Under the pieces are notes generated by a model, which worked only from the letters and a program-made list of their open reading frames with translations, ran no database searches and had not been told where the DNA came from. Made by a program: the position numbers and the translations under genes. Shown in pieces: positions 52,970 through 61,730 of a stretch of 64,000 bases of DNA; the stretch's first letter is position 1; each line of letters opens with the position of its first letter. This stretch comes from Myxococcota bacterium (GTDB lineage Bacteria; Myxococcota_A; UBA9160; UBA4427), in contig JAPKBZ010000017.1 of assembly GCA_028823175.1 (NCBI GenBank), positions 1 through 64,000 on the forward strand. Direction: 5' to 3'.

Positions 52970-54456
52970 TCCAGCCCCTCTCGGGCGAGGTCAATAGCCT
53001 GGAGCACAGCTTTGGCCTTGTTCATGCACTCATCGAATTCGAGTTCGGGCTGGGAATCGGCCACGATCCCCGCACCCGCCTGAAGGGTGATACGGCCCTG
53101 ATGGGCAACCATGGTGCGGATCGTGATGGCCATATCCATATTGCCGGAGTAGTCGATATAACCGGCGCAACCACCGAAGGGACCGCGCCGCACGGTCTCC
53201 AACTCGTCGATGATCTCCATCGCACGGACCTTAGGCGCCCCGGACAGAGTTCCGCAGGGGAATGTCGCGCGTAGCACGTCGAGCCAGTCGAACCCATCGC
53301 GCAACCGGGCGCGAACGTTTGAAACGATATGCATGACATGGGAATAGCGTTCGACCAACGAGTATTCATTGACTTCAACGCTGCCCACCTCAGCAACCCG
53401 CCCAACATCGTTGCGCCCCAGGTCGACCAGCATAAGATGCTCGGCGCGCTCCTTGGGATCTGCGAGCAACTCCGCTTCAAGGGCGAGATCCTCCTCCTCG
53501 GACTCCCCCCTCACACGAGTTCCCGCGATGGGACGCACATCGACCCTATCTTCCTCGACCCGGACGAGAATCTCGGGGGAGGAGCCCACGAGGACCGCGT
53601 CTCCCTCCATGCGGATAAAGAAGAGATAGGGACTCGGATTGACCGCACGCAGGTGCCGATAGATCAGAAACGCGTCGGCCTGCTGGGGCATGGAAAATTG
53701 CTGGGCCAGCACCACCTGAAAAACATCGCCGGCCTCGATGTATTCCTTGGCCTTCTTCACGATGGCGTGGAAGTGCTCTTCGCTCATGCTCCGTTCGACT
53801 TCCATCCCAACATCGACCTTGCGAGGCTGCGGTTCCGCCGGGAGTTCTGCACGAAGCTTCCGCACCACGCTCTCGATCGCAGCCACCTCGCGCAACCGTG
53901 CCGCTTCCGGGTTCTCCCCCGGTTGCAGGTGAGCATGACGGACGATCAGCGCGGTGTGACGAATATTGTCGTAGACGACGACCGTCTCCGGAAAGACGAA
54001 CCAGAGGTCGGGCAGACCGATCCCATCGGGATTCGTATCCGGGATATCCTCGACGAAGCGAATCCATTCGTAGCCGACCATGCCCACGGCGCCGCCGACG
54101 AAGCGTGGCAGATCGAGTTCCTCGGGATGAACAGCCTCGAATTCTGCGAGCTTGGCGCGGAGAAACTCGAGAGGATCCCCATCGACTTCGTGAACATGGG
54201 TCTCGCCGCCTTCGCTCCACTCCACCCGATGGCCCCGGGCCCTGAAGATCGCCCGTGCCCCGCATCCCACGAAGCTGTAGCGGCCCCATTTTTCGCCGCC
54301 TTGGACCGACTCCAACAGAAAGCTCGTCTGGCCATCGTCGAGTCGACGAAAAATAGACAGAGGGGTATCCATATCCGCCATCACTTCGGCCACCACCGGG
54401 ATCAGGTTTCCCTGGCGGGCCAGTTCACTGAATCTTTCAGAAGAGGGGCGGAACAC
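52966..54456 (-). CDS. trpE: anthranilate synthase component I
   Basis: A 496-residue TrpE. Near residues 25-50 [20 protein letters not shown] is part of the Trp-feedback pocket containing the conserved LLES motif. The chorismate-binding core shows [27 protein letters not shown] and [20 protein letters not shown]. It makes anthranilate from chorismate with TrpG. The start is GTG 54456 with AGAGG five bases upstream. It heads trpEGDCF, with a candidate promoter at 54514-54542. PabB is excluded by the neighbouring trp genes. Confidence 0.96.
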   Translation of the reverse strand: MFRPSSERFSELARQGNLIPVVAEVMADMDTPLSIFRRLDDGQTSFLLESVQGGEKWGRYSFVGCGARAIFRARGHRVEWSEGGETHVHEVDGDPLEFLRAKLAEFEAVHPEELDLPRFVGGAVGMVGYEWIRFVEDIPDTNPDGIGLPDLWFVFPETVVVYDNIRHTALIVRHAHLQPGENPEAARLREVAAIESVVRKLRAELPAEPQPRKVDVGMEVERSMSEEHFHAIVKKAKEYIEAGDVFQVVLAQQFSMPQQADAFLIYRHLRAVNPSPYLFFIRMEGDAVLVGSSPEILVRVEEDRVDVRPIAGTRVRGESEEEDLALEAELLADPKERAEHLMLVDLGRNDVGRVAEVGSVEVNEYSLVERYSHVMHIVSNVRARLRDGFDWLDVLRATFPCGTLSGAPKVRAMEIIDELETVRRGPFGGCAGYIDYSGNMDMAITIRTMVAHQGRITLQAGAGIVADSQPELEFDECMNKAKAVLQAIDLAREGLD

Positions 54457-54513
54457 GTTTGCCTCTGGGCCGCAGGTCTCAACCCGCGCCGAATGGGGCG
54501 AAAAAGAAGAACA

Positions 54514-54542
54514 ATTCTAAGCCTCTGGGGCAAGTCGGGCAA
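54514..54542 (-). promoter_or_regulatory. candidate sigma-70-type promoter for trpEGDCF
   Basis: On the minus strand TTGCCC (54537-54542) and TAGAAT (54514-54519) are separated by 17 bases. Transcription would start near 54507, about 50 bases before the trpE GTG. No Trp-rich leader peptide or attenuator fits in that leader, so control by a repressor or by TrpE feedback is more likely. Confidence 0.42.
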
Positions 54543-54582
54543 GTTCTACCCCGAGTAGCCACCCAGCCGACCCGAACACCGA

Positions 54583-55137
54583 TCAACCCGCGTCGCCCCG
54601 GGCGCGCTGCTTGGCCAGGAATCCATCCAAGATCTCGCGTTCGATGATCCCCTCGTGGCTGTCCTGCAGAGTTCCGTCCCGGCCGATGACGAAAAGTGCA
54701 GGAAAGCCCACCGCCCCCAATTCCCGAGAGAGCGGATCGCCGCCCACGAGGTTGGGGTACTCGACCTCCTGCTCGTCGACCCAGTCCTGGATGGCCTCAA
54801 CGCCCACCTGATCCACCGAGACGCCGTAGACCACCACATCCCCGGCGTCGCGGTTCTCGCGGTAGAAAGCGTTCAGAACGGGCACCTGCGAGGCGCACGG
54901 AGGGCACCAAGTCGCCCAGAAATCCAGAATCACGATCTTGCCCGCGACGGAAGCCAAACTGACCTGCTCCTGCCCATCGAGCCGGGGCAGGAAGAACTCG
55001 GGGGCCGCCGCCGCCGGCGCTGCGACCCCATCGGGAGACTCAGCCTCGGTCCAGCAACCCGTGCACAGGAGCAGCGCGAGCCCGCCCGCGACACAGGCTC
55101 CTCGCCCGGCCCCACCAAGCCCTCTCCACGCGCTCAT
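54583..55137 (-). CDS. TlpA/ResA-type thiol-disulfide oxidoreductase, probable lipoprotein
   Basis: A 184-residue exported thioredoxin-like protein. The N-terminal hydrophobic stretch ends LLLCTGC, a lipobox-like site that would lipidate Cys28. An Ala-rich linker leads to the TlpA domain with active site WCPPC at residues 77-81 (ILDFWATWCPPCASQVP). It reduces periplasmic thiols, often for cytochrome c maturation, taking electrons from CcdA. The ATG overlaps the ccdA stop (55134-55137), so the two proteins act as a pair. Confidence 0.9.
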   Translation of the reverse strand: MSAWRGLGGAGRGACVAGGLALLLCTGCWTEAESPDGVAAPAAAAPEFFLPRLDGQEQVSLASVAGKIVILDFWATWCPPCASQVPVLNAFYRENRDAGDVVVYGVSVDQVGVEAIQDWVDEQEVEYPNLVGGDPLSRELGAVGFPALFVIGRDGTLQDSHEGIIEREILDGFLAKQRARGDAG

Positions 55138-55907
55138 TGCAGGGCTTTCTCAGCTCGGGCCACGAAATCGGACAGAAAACTGAACTGACTATTCAGTCGA
55201 CTGAACTGGTTGGTTGCCATCAAGCCGCCCACCACCATCAGGATCACGCCAGAAGCGATTTCCAGCCGCCTGAAATGCTTTCGCATCCGGGCGAACGCCT
55301 TGAAGAAGAACTCGATACTCCAGCCCGCGGCCAGGAAGGGGATCCCAAGGCCCGCGGAGTAGATCGCCAGAAGCGCCGTCCCCTCGAGGACAGTTTCGCG
55401 GCTTCCCGCCATCGCGAGAACCGTGCTCAGGATCGGACCGATACACGGTGACCAGCCCATGGCGAACCCCCCACCGACCAGATAGATCGCCCAGAGGCTG
55501 CGCTCTTTTACATCGACCTGAATTCGGGTGTCGCGGTAGAACAAGCGAATCGGCACCAGCCCCGTCATGTGCAGACCAAAGAGCACGATGAGCGTGCCGA
55601 CGATCTGGACGACCCCGATCTCCAATCCAAAGGCGTCCACATGCCAGGTTCGCAGGGTATGGCCCAGGGTCACGGCCCCGATCCCCATCAGAATGAAGAC
55701 CGTCGAAAAGCCCGCAATGAATCCGAGGCACGCGCGAATGACCCGGCGCCTTAGATCGCTGTCCCCGACCCCCTTCTCCATCTCCTCGACTGAAACCCCG
55801 GAAATAAGCGAGAGGTAGGCGGGCATCAAGGGCATAACGCACGGCGAAAAAACCGAGATCAGGCCGGCCCCGAAGGCCAGCGGGATATTGGAGACAAATT
55901 CACTCAT
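55134..55907 (-). CDS. ccdA: CcdA/DsbD-like transmembrane electron carrier
   Basis: A 257-residue, six-helix membrane protein. The two redox cysteines lie in FSPCVMPLMPAYLS (helix 1) and GWSPCIGPILSTVLAM (helix 4), the CcdA hallmark. It moves electrons from cytosolic thioredoxin across the membrane to the TlpA-type protein encoded next. The ATG at 55907 fits the family start. No cytochrome c maturation genes lie in the window, so the final target is open. Confidence 0.93.
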   Translation of the reverse strand: MSEFVSNIPLAFGAGLISVFSPCVMPLMPAYLSLISGVSVEEMEKGVGDSDLRRRVIRACLGFIAGFSTVFILMGIGAVTLGHTLRTWHVDAFGLEIGVVQIVGTLIVLFGLHMTGLVPIRLFYRDTRIQVDVKERSLWAIYLVGGGFAMGWSPCIGPILSTVLAMAGSRETVLEGTALLAIYSAGLGIPFLAAGWSIEFFFKAFARMRKHFRRLEIASGVILMVVGGLMATNQFSRLNSQFSFLSDFVARAEKALQ

Positions 55908-55981
55908 GGGTCCACGTCCAAGTCTCGCCCCTCACCCGACAAGCTGCAAGCGAAGCTTTCCGGCGCTGATTCAGGAGCGCC

Positions 55982-56446
55982 CTACCAGCCGTAAACGCTC
56001 TCTCCGCTATCCGGCGGGGCAGACACGTCCACGTTGGTCGTGTCCCGCGCCGCTCGATAAACCGGCGAGCGTCCGATGAACTCGATCTCGGTCTCGCCCC
56101 GAAGCGCCCCCGGCGTCACGACGTAGGTGCCCCTCACCGCCCGGGTGAGCACCGTGGTTGCGACCTCGGAGTCCCCGGCCGAGAAGATCCAGGCGCATCC
56201 CGCGACCACCGAGCCGCCCAGAGCGTAGACAACTTTGACCGGGCCATAGACCAGGCTTGTCAGAGCGGCGGCGACCCCGATGCCCCCCTCGTTGGCGGCC
56301 TCACTGACCTCAGCCGCGTCGGCGCGGGGTGCGCCGGCCATGAGAACCACGCCCGCCAGAAGCCCGGTCAACAGGAATCTCCAAATCAGCGTGCGCCGTC
56401 GTAAAGTACTTCCCGAGACGCACCTGTCCGAAGTCAAAAAATGCAT
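55982..56446 (-). CDS. exported hypothetical protein
   Basis: About 154 residues from ATG 56446 (the frame is open to 56494). A signal peptide is clear (basic start, hydrophobic FLLTGLLAGVVLMAGAPRADA). A second hydrophobic stretch (GVAAALTSLVYGPVKVVYAL and GGSVVAGCAWIF) could be one or two membrane helices or a buried hairpin. The C-terminal part has RAVRGTYVVTPGALRGETEIEF, then a short acidic end. I do not recognise the family. It stands alone between ccdA and dtd on the minus strand. Confidence 0.62.
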   Translation of the reverse strand: MHFLTSDRCVSGSTLRRRTLIWRFLLTGLLAGVVLMAGAPRADAAEVSEAANEGGIGVAAALTSLVYGPVKVVYALGGSVVAGCAWIFSAGDSEVATTVLTRAVRGTYVVTPGALRGETEIEFIGRSPVYRAARDTTNVDVSAPPDSGESVYGW

Positions 56447-56571
56447 AGAACCTTCCCCCCCCAAAAAGCGGATCAACCGCCGTGCTTCCCCCAAGGCCCG
56501 AGTTTCCCTCTTTGCGGACCAAGAGGCAAGGCCGCCCCTCCCAAACGCTTATTTTTCGCGGGAGAAGTCGG

Positions 56572-57021
56572 CTAGAAGGCGTCGCGGGTATCGAGGAGGA
56601 GGGTCACCGGGCCCTCGTTGACGAGGGTCACTCGCATCTCCGCCTGGAAACGGCCTGTAACCACATCACAGCCCAGGCGACGGGCCTCGTCGACCACCCG
56701 CTCCAGCAGCGGCCTTGCCCGCTCAGGGGCCGCCGCCGCACCGAAAAAAGGGCGTCGTCCATTGCGGCAATCCCCCAGCAGCGTGAACTGCGAGACCACG
56801 GCCAGGCTCCCGCCCACTTCCAGAAGCGAGTGGTTCATCCGCCCCTCGGCATCGCCAAAAATGCGCATTCCGACAATCTTGCGCGCAAGCTTGACGGCAT
56901 CTTCCTCGGCGTCTTCCTGCCCCACGGCCACGAGGGCGAGCAGTCCGGCGCCGATCCCGGCCACTCGCTCCCCGGCCACCTCCACCGAGGCCTCACTCAC
57001 TCTCTGCACCACCGCGCGCAT
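56572..57021 (-). CDS. dtd: D-aminoacyl-tRNA deacylase
   Basis: A 149-residue DTD. The active-site motifs SQFTLLGD and NEGPVTLLLD, typical of the family, are present, and the protein opens MRAVVQRVSEASVEV. It removes D-amino acids and glycine wrongly attached to tRNA. ATG 57021 is the family start; the frame extends 13 codons upstream. A single gene, ending with the short tail TRDAF. Confidence 0.95.
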   Translation of the reverse strand: MRAVVQRVSEASVEVAGERVAGIGAGLLALVAVGQEDAEEDAVKLARKIVGMRIFGDAEGRMNHSLLEVGGSLAVVSQFTLLGDCRNGRRPFFGAAAAPERARPLLERVVDEARRLGCDVVTGRFQAEMRVTLVNEGPVTLLLDTRDAF

Positions 57022-57105
57022 ATTCCGCCCCACCCCCTCCGTGCCCAGGCCGGCCCCCACCCAGAGGACCGCGCGCCCTCAAGCTTCCCCGGGTCCAACC
57101 TCGGC

Positions 57106-57133
57106 GGATAGCGGCGGATGGATAGCGGCGGAT
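57106..57133. repeat. 14-bp perfect tandem duplication upstream of the GDPD gene
   Basis: A 14-base GC-rich unit at 57106-57119 is repeated without a gap at 57120-57133, with further partial copies on either side. It lies in the divergent gap between dtd and the glycerophosphodiesterase gene, 32 bases before the latter start. Confidence 0.65.
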
Positions 57134-57164
57134 AGGGGCGGGCAGCCATGATAGCCTAGTGGCA

Positions 57165-57968
57165 ATGACCCATCCCTACTTCGATCTCCCCACCCCCCTC
57201 ATTCTCGGCCATCGCGGCGCCGCCGGAGTGGCTCCCGAGAACACCCTGATCGCCTTCGAACGCGGACTCGCAGACGGAGCCCACATCATCGAGAGCGATA
57301 TCCACGTGACACAGGACGGCGTTCCAGTCCTAATCCACGACCCAGACCTCGACCGAACCACTAGCGGCAGCGGCCCCGTGGTCGAGCAGACCTTCGCCGA
57401 TCTCCAGCAGTTGAACGCGGGCTGCTCTTTTCGCATGGAGGGCAGCGAAGCCCCCTCCTACGCCGACCAGGGGATCCGGGTGCCGAGCGTGCGTGAGGCC
57501 TTCGAGCGTTTCCCCGATGCGCTCTTCAATTTCGAGATCAAGACGGAGGCCCGGAACGTCATCGACTCGGTCCTCGCCCTCATTCGAGAATTCGATCGAG
57601 AGGACCGAACTCTGCTCGTCGCCGGAGAAGACGCCGCCCAGGCGTCGCTCCGCCAAGCCCTCGCCGAATCCGGCATCCGCCCAGCGCTGGGGGCAAGTCT
57701 CGGTGATATCGTCGATATCATCCGGGGAGCGAGCGAAGGCCAACCCCATTCAAGCGACAGTATGGCGATCCAAATCCCCCTGCACTTCGGCGAAAAGCGG
57801 CTCGTCACCCAGGAACTCATTGCCCACTGCCGCGCCCACCGCGTCCAGGTCCATGTGTGGACGATCAACGACCCCGACGTCATGAGCGAACTTCTGGACC
57901 AAGGGGTCGACGGCATCGTCACGGACCGACCGGATATCATGGCGAGCCTGGTTGCCGCAAGGAGTTGA
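57165..57968 (+). CDS. glycerophosphodiester phosphodiesterase
   Basis: A 267-residue GDPD-fold TIM barrel. The catalytic region is GHRGAAGVAPENTLIAFE (His, Arg and Glu), followed by the metal-binding ESDIHVTQDGVPVLIHDPDL. The end VWTINDPDVMSELLDQGVDG is typical. It splits glycerophosphodiesters to glycerol-3-phosphate and an alcohol. No signal peptide is seen, so it is cytosolic (UgpQ-like). ATG 57165 is preferred; GTG 57159 would add two residues. The methyltransferase gene follows after seven bases. Confidence 0.92.
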   Translation: MTHPYFDLPTPLILGHRGAAGVAPENTLIAFERGLADGAHIIESDIHVTQDGVPVLIHDPDLDRTTSGSGPVVEQTFADLQQLNAGCSFRMEGSEAPSYADQGIRVPSVREAFERFPDALFNFEIKTEARNVIDSVLALIREFDREDRTLLVAGEDAAQASLRQALAESGIRPALGASLGDIVDIIRGASEGQPHSSDSMAIQIPLHFGEKRLVTQELIAHCRAHRVQVHVWTINDPDVMSELLDQGVDGIVTDRPDIMASLVAARS

Positions 57969-57975
57969 AGCCCCG

Positions 57976-58524
57976 GTGTCCGCTCCTCTCGCCCCGCGCC
58001 CCCTGGCCGCCCCCTCCGCCCTCTTCTTGGGCTACGAGGAACAGATCCGAACCTGCGCACACCTCGGCCCCCTGGCAGATCTCGCCTGCGGCCGGGGCCG
58101 CCACGCCCTACGAGCTGCGCAATGGGGCTTGTCCGTCATCGGTCTGGATCGCAATCCCGAGTTCCTGGCCGAATTGAGTCGACGGTCCGAGACCGGTGGC
58201 GACGCGTTGCACTGCCTTCGGGCCGACCTCGAAAGCGCCCCCTGCCTCCCCTTGGCTCCCGCCTCGTGCGGGGCCGTTCTTGTCTTCCGTTTCCTCTTTC
58301 GCGCCCTGGCACCGCGCATCGAGGAAATCCTGGCCCCCGGCGGCCTGCTGCTCTACGAGACCTTCCTGCGAACCCAAAGCGGTTCTTCCGGGGGCCCGCG
58401 CAACCCCGCCTTCCGGCTCGCCCCCGGCGAACTCCCAAGCCTGTTTCCCGGGCTCGAGACCCTGGAGTACGAGGAGTCCGAGGACGAGGGTTGGGCTCGC
58501 CTAGCGGCCCGCAAGCCGAGCTGA
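57976..58524 (+). CDS. SAM-dependent class I methyltransferase
   Basis: About 182 residues from GTG 57976; AGGAG lies about twelve bases upstream. The SAM-binding motif I is DLACGRGRHALRAA, followed by VIGLDRNPEF (acidic residue binding the ribose) and the PGGLLLYETF motif. It resembles the short Tam/TehB-like methyltransferases; the substrate is unknown. TTG 57952 is a possible earlier start inside the GDPD gene. Probably cotranscribed with GDPD. Confidence 0.8.
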   Translation: MSAPLAPRPLAAPSALFLGYEEQIRTCAHLGPLADLACGRGRHALRAAQWGLSVIGLDRNPEFLAELSRRSETGGDALHCLRADLESAPCLPLAPASCGAVLVFRFLFRALAPRIEEILAPGGLLLYETFLRTQSGSSGGPRNPAFRLAPGELPSLFPGLETLEYEESEDEGWARLAARKPS

Positions 58525-58546
58525 GCCCCCGGCTTCTCTCCGAGGC

Positions 58547-59611
58547 TCAAAGACGCTCCAAGGCCCAGCGCGCGTGTTCTGCCAGCAGAGCATCCTCGCC
58601 GTCGGCGAAGACCTGAACCCGCGCCTTGAGCCCCGGGTCTCCGCTATTGCCCGCCGCCACCAGGGCGTTCCGCATCAGGCCCCGATAGCGCGTGCGCCGG
58701 ATCGCACTCCCCCGGGTCGACTCCCGCCAGGCTTCTTCATCGAGGGAGAGCACCCAGTCGAGTTCGGCCCGAACCCAGCGCGGATCGGGCACCAAGCGCG
58801 CGCGCAAACCCAAGGGGTCCGGCAGATCTCCCGCCCGGCGGCGGCGATTCCAGGGACACACGTCCTGACAGATATCGCAGCCAAACGCCCAATCGCCGTG
58901 ATCGGCACGCAGGGAGGGCTCGATCCCTTCCCGGGACTCGATGGTCGTATACGAAATGCAGCGACTCGCGTTGAGGACATAGGGCCCCTCGAAGGCATCC
59001 GTGGGACAGGCATCCAGGCAGGCACGACAGGTGCCGCAATGGTCCGAGGCCGGCTCATCGAAATCAAGTTCGAGACTGCACAGAAGCACCCCAAGGAACA
59101 TCCTGGAGCCCAGTTTTCGATCGATGATGCAGGTGTTCTTGGCCTGCCAGCCGAGCCCCGCCCGGGCCGCGAACACGCGCTCCAGGACGGGACCGGTATC
59201 CACGTAGCCGCGGGTCTCCACCGCCTCGGGGTCCATCGCTTCCAGCGCCGTCCCCAGGGCTTGCAGGGGCTCAAGCATGACGTCGTGGTAGTCCTCCACC
59301 CCCACATAGCTGGCCACGCGCATGGGGCTCCGGGCCGAGGGACTCTCCGACTCGGGCCGCGGAGGGTCGTAGGCAAGCCCCACGACAACCATGCTCCGCA
59401 CGCCTGGCATCAGAAGAGAGGGGTCTTCGCGCTCGTCGACCCGGCGTCCGATATACCCCATAGTGCCCGCGTAACCCCGATCGACCCACTCGCGCACGAA
59501 GCGGGTCTCTGCACTCGGTTCGGGTGAGCAGATGCCTACCCGGTCAAAGCCCAGTGCCAGGGCCAGAGCCTTCACTCGGCCTGCCCGCTCTCTCTTGGCG
59601 TCGTCACCCAC
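58547..59611 (-). CDS. queG: epoxyqueuosine reductase QueG
   Basis: A 354-residue cobalamin-dependent enzyme that reduces epoxyqueuosine to queuosine in tRNA. The two 4Fe-4S clusters are held by CGTCRACLDACPTDAF and CDICQDVCPWNRR. The N-terminal opening ALALGFDRVGICSPEP and the GYVDTGPVLERVFAARAGLG segment fit QueG. A C-terminal HEAT-like tail is short. No other queuosine genes are near. It converges with the methyltransferase gene (22-base gap). Confidence 0.95.
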   Translation of the reverse strand: MGDDAKRERAGRVKALALALGFDRVGICSPEPSAETRFVREWVDRGYAGTMGYIGRRVDEREDPSLLMPGVRSMVVVGLAYDPPRPESESPSARSPMRVASYVGVEDYHDVMLEPLQALGTALEAMDPEAVETRGYVDTGPVLERVFAARAGLGWQAKNTCIIDRKLGSRMFLGVLLCSLELDFDEPASDHCGTCRACLDACPTDAFEGPYVLNASRCISYTTIESREGIEPSLRADHGDWAFGCDICQDVCPWNRRRRAGDLPDPLGLRARLVPDPRWVRAELDWVLSLDEEAWRESTRGSAIRRTRYRGLMRNALVAAGNSGDPGLKARVQVFADGEDALLAEHARWALERL

Positions 59612-59777
59612 GCGCTACCCTCTCCCTAGATCGACGCGGGCCCTCGGCTCTCCCCCATCGCTCCCTCATCGCTCCAGTCAATCCCGAGTCTACACCGCGC
59701 TTCGTTCGCTGCTGCCGATCCCGTGCGAGATCCCTCGAGCGAGAGTTTGCAGGCTCGGGCCCCAGCGGCCTGTTAGA

Positions 59778-60842
59778 ATGAAAGCCGTCTGCCGCTGGGG
59801 GCAGTCGTCAGTGCATCCGGGGCGGGCCAAAGTGCAGGACAAGCTTCTTTTCATCATCGGCGCTCCCCGTTCGGGCTCGACCTTGCTCAACCGCATGCTC
59901 GGAGGTCACAGTGAAATCCACGCGCCCGCCGAGCCTCATATCCTGACGCCTCTGGCCCACCTCGGGTATTACGCCCGCGTCGACGAGGCGCCCTACGACC
60001 CCATCATCGCGCAACTCGGAATCCGCGAGCTCGTTCCCTGCCTGCCCCTGGGCGAAAAGAGCTACCGCGAAAGCCTGCGGGCCTACAGCGACCATCTCTA
60101 CGAAGGCCTCCTCGCCGGGAGTTCTGCGCGCTACCTCCTCGACAAGACCCCCGCCTACGCGCTGGTTCTCGATTTCATCACAAGGCTCTATCCCGACGCG
60201 CGCTACGTGATTCTGACCCGCCACCCCATGGCCATCTGGTCCTCGGTCGTCGACTCCTTTTTTGATGGCGACCACGTTCTGGCCCACGAGCACAATCCCA
60301 TCCTGGAGCGCTACATCCCCGCCATGGCGCGATTCCTTCGCGAGCCTCCCCGGCGCTCAATGCATATCCCCTACGAGGCGCTTGTAGCCGACCCCGAAGC
60401 CCACATGCGATCCTTCTGCGACTTCGCCGATCTCGAATTCCAGCCGGACATGGTCGACTACGGCAAGGCCAGCAGCGAGGGAGCTGCCTCCCGGGGGCTC
60501 GGCGACCCCATGACCGTGGCCGGACAGAGTCGACCCGTCACCGACTCCCTCACCAAATGGGCGGGCCAACTCAGCGGGCGCCCGGACCGCATCCGGCAAG
60601 CCCAGGATATCCTCGCTCGACTGGACGACCGCGACCTCGACACCTGGGGTTTCGACCGCGCGACCCTCGCCGCCGAACTCGCCGCCATCGATCCCGCTGC
60701 CCCCCCCAAAAAAGGGCCGAAGCTGAGCCGCCACGTCCTTGAGCGGCGCGTCATGATGGCCGTCCGCAGGCGCGTGGGCGACAACTGGCTCGGCCGGGGA
60801 ATTCGCAAGCTGCGTGAGATTTGCGATCTCCTTCTCCGCTAG
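59778..60842 (+). CDS. sulfotransferase-family protein
   Basis: About 354 residues from ATG 59778. The PAPS 5'-phosphosulfate loop is FIIGAPRSGSTLLNRML (about residues 24-40) and the 3'-phosphate motif is YVILTRHPMAIWSSVVDSFF. Family members move sulfate from PAPS to sugars, lipids or other acceptors; here the acceptor is unknown. GTG 59832 (MQDKLLFIIGAPRSG-type opening) is an equally reasonable start. The upstream open frame to 59532 is not supported. Next is a DUF502 membrane gene after 137 bases. Confidence 0.85.
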   Translation: MKAVCRWGQSSVHPGRAKVQDKLLFIIGAPRSGSTLLNRMLGGHSEIHAPAEPHILTPLAHLGYYARVDEAPYDPIIAQLGIRELVPCLPLGEKSYRESLRAYSDHLYEGLLAGSSARYLLDKTPAYALVLDFITRLYPDARYVILTRHPMAIWSSVVDSFFDGDHVLAHEHNPILERYIPAMARFLREPPRRSMHIPYEALVADPEAHMRSFCDFADLEFQPDMVDYGKASSEGAASRGLGDPMTVAGQSRPVTDSLTKWAGQLSGRPDRIRQAQDILARLDDRDLDTWGFDRATLAAELAAIDPAAPPKKGPKLSRHVLERRVMMAVRRRVGDNWLGRGIRKLREICDLLLR

Positions 60843-60923
60843 CGCTTTGACCCCAGCGGCGAAGCCGACGACGAAACAACCCACCGAAGAGCCCGCGAGT
60901 TAAACCCGGATTCGGGACTGAGA

Positions 60924-60965
60924 CCCAGCCCCTACCCAGAACCTACCCAGCCCCTACCCAGAACC
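60924..60965. repeat. 22-bp-period C-rich direct repeat upstream of the DUF502 gene
   Basis: A 20-base C-rich unit at 60924-60943 recurs exactly at 60946-60965. The second copy ends five bases before the GAGGAAG ribosome-binding site of the DUF502 gene. The minus strand shows six runs of three or four Gs within about 40 bases and could form a G-quadruplex. Confidence 0.8.
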
Positions 60966-60979
60966 ACCACGAGGAAGAC

Positions 60980-61654
60980 ATGAGAACTCTTTGGAGCGAA
61001 ATCCGCGCAGCCATTCGACGCTATTTCACCGCCGGCCTGCTCGCCTTCGCCCCCATCGGCATCACGATCTGGGCGATCGTCTGGATCATCCAGCAACTCG
61101 ACAATCTGCTGCTCCCCAAGGTCCTCGGATGGTTCGGCCCCGTGCTGGGCGATCCCAGTGACCTGCCTCCCCTCGTGGGTGCCGCCTTCACGTTCCTGGT
61201 GATTCTTATCGCCGGTGTGGTCGTTCGGCATCTCTTCGGAAACGAAGTTCTTCGGCTGGGCGAGCGCATCCTCGGCCGGGTCCCGGTAGCGCGCAGCATC
61301 TACTACGGGGTCAAGCAGCTCTTCGAGGCGATCTTTTCGAGCCCCACCAGCGAGAAGAGCTTCAGCCGGGTCGTCCTCGTGGAATACCCCAGAAAGGGGA
61401 TCTGGGGCATTGCCTTCGTCACCGGCTCCGTGCGCGGGCCGGTCGCTGAGCCCTTCAGCGGCGAGCCGATGCTGAACTGTTTCATCCCCACCACCCCGAA
61501 CCCGACCTCAGGTTTCTACCTCCTCGTCCCGGAGAACCAGACGCTGGAAATCGAAATCAGCGTCGAGGACGCCTTCAAGGTCATCATGTCAGCTGGGCTT
61601 GTAACCCCGACAACGAGCCGCCAGCAAGCCTCGCTACCCGGCATCGCCGACTGA
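60980..61654 (+). CDS. DUF502 family membrane protein
   Basis: A 224-residue protein with two membrane helices (about residues 16-40, FTAGLLAFAPIGITIWAIVW, and about 70-92, GAAFTFLVILIAGVVVRHLF) and a conserved soluble tail including IYYGVKQLFEAIFS and CFIPTTPNPTSGFYLLVP. The motifs are characteristic of DUF502. Function is not known; a role in membrane homeostasis is only guessed. ATG 60980 with GAGGAAG three bases upstream is a clear start. C-rich repeats flank the gene on both sides. Confidence 0.9.
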   Translation: MRTLWSEIRAAIRRYFTAGLLAFAPIGITIWAIVWIIQQLDNLLLPKVLGWFGPVLGDPSDLPPLVGAAFTFLVILIAGVVVRHLFGNEVLRLGERILGRVPVARSIYYGVKQLFEAIFSSPTSEKSFSRVVLVEYPRKGIWGIAFVTGSVRGPVAEPFSGEPMLNCFIPTTPNPTSGFYLLVPENQTLEIEISVEDAFKVIMSAGLVTPTTSRQQASLPGIAD

Positions 61655-61660
61655 GCTCAG

Positions 61661-61700
61661 CCCTAACCCCTAATAACCCCTAACCCCTACCCCTAACCCC
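61661..61700. repeat. telomere-like CCCTAA/CCCCTAA tract, G-quadruplex-capable
   Basis: About 40 bases made of CCCTAA, CCCCTAA and CCCCTA-type units with six runs of three or four Cs. On the minus strand this gives closely spaced G4 runs with two- to six-base loops. It lies just after the DUF502 stop and 30 bases after the greB stop on the opposite strand, between convergent genes. Confidence 0.85.
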
Positions 61701-61730
61701 ATCTCCAGCCCTAAGCCCAGCCACCCCTGC

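Noticed and set aside
54457-54582. trp attenuator with leader peptide
   Set aside because: No short frame with tandem Trp codons and no paired terminator/antiterminator stems in the leader.
61661-61700. A true linear-chromosome telomere
   Set aside because: The tract is only about 40 bases and is flanked on both sides by ordinary genes.
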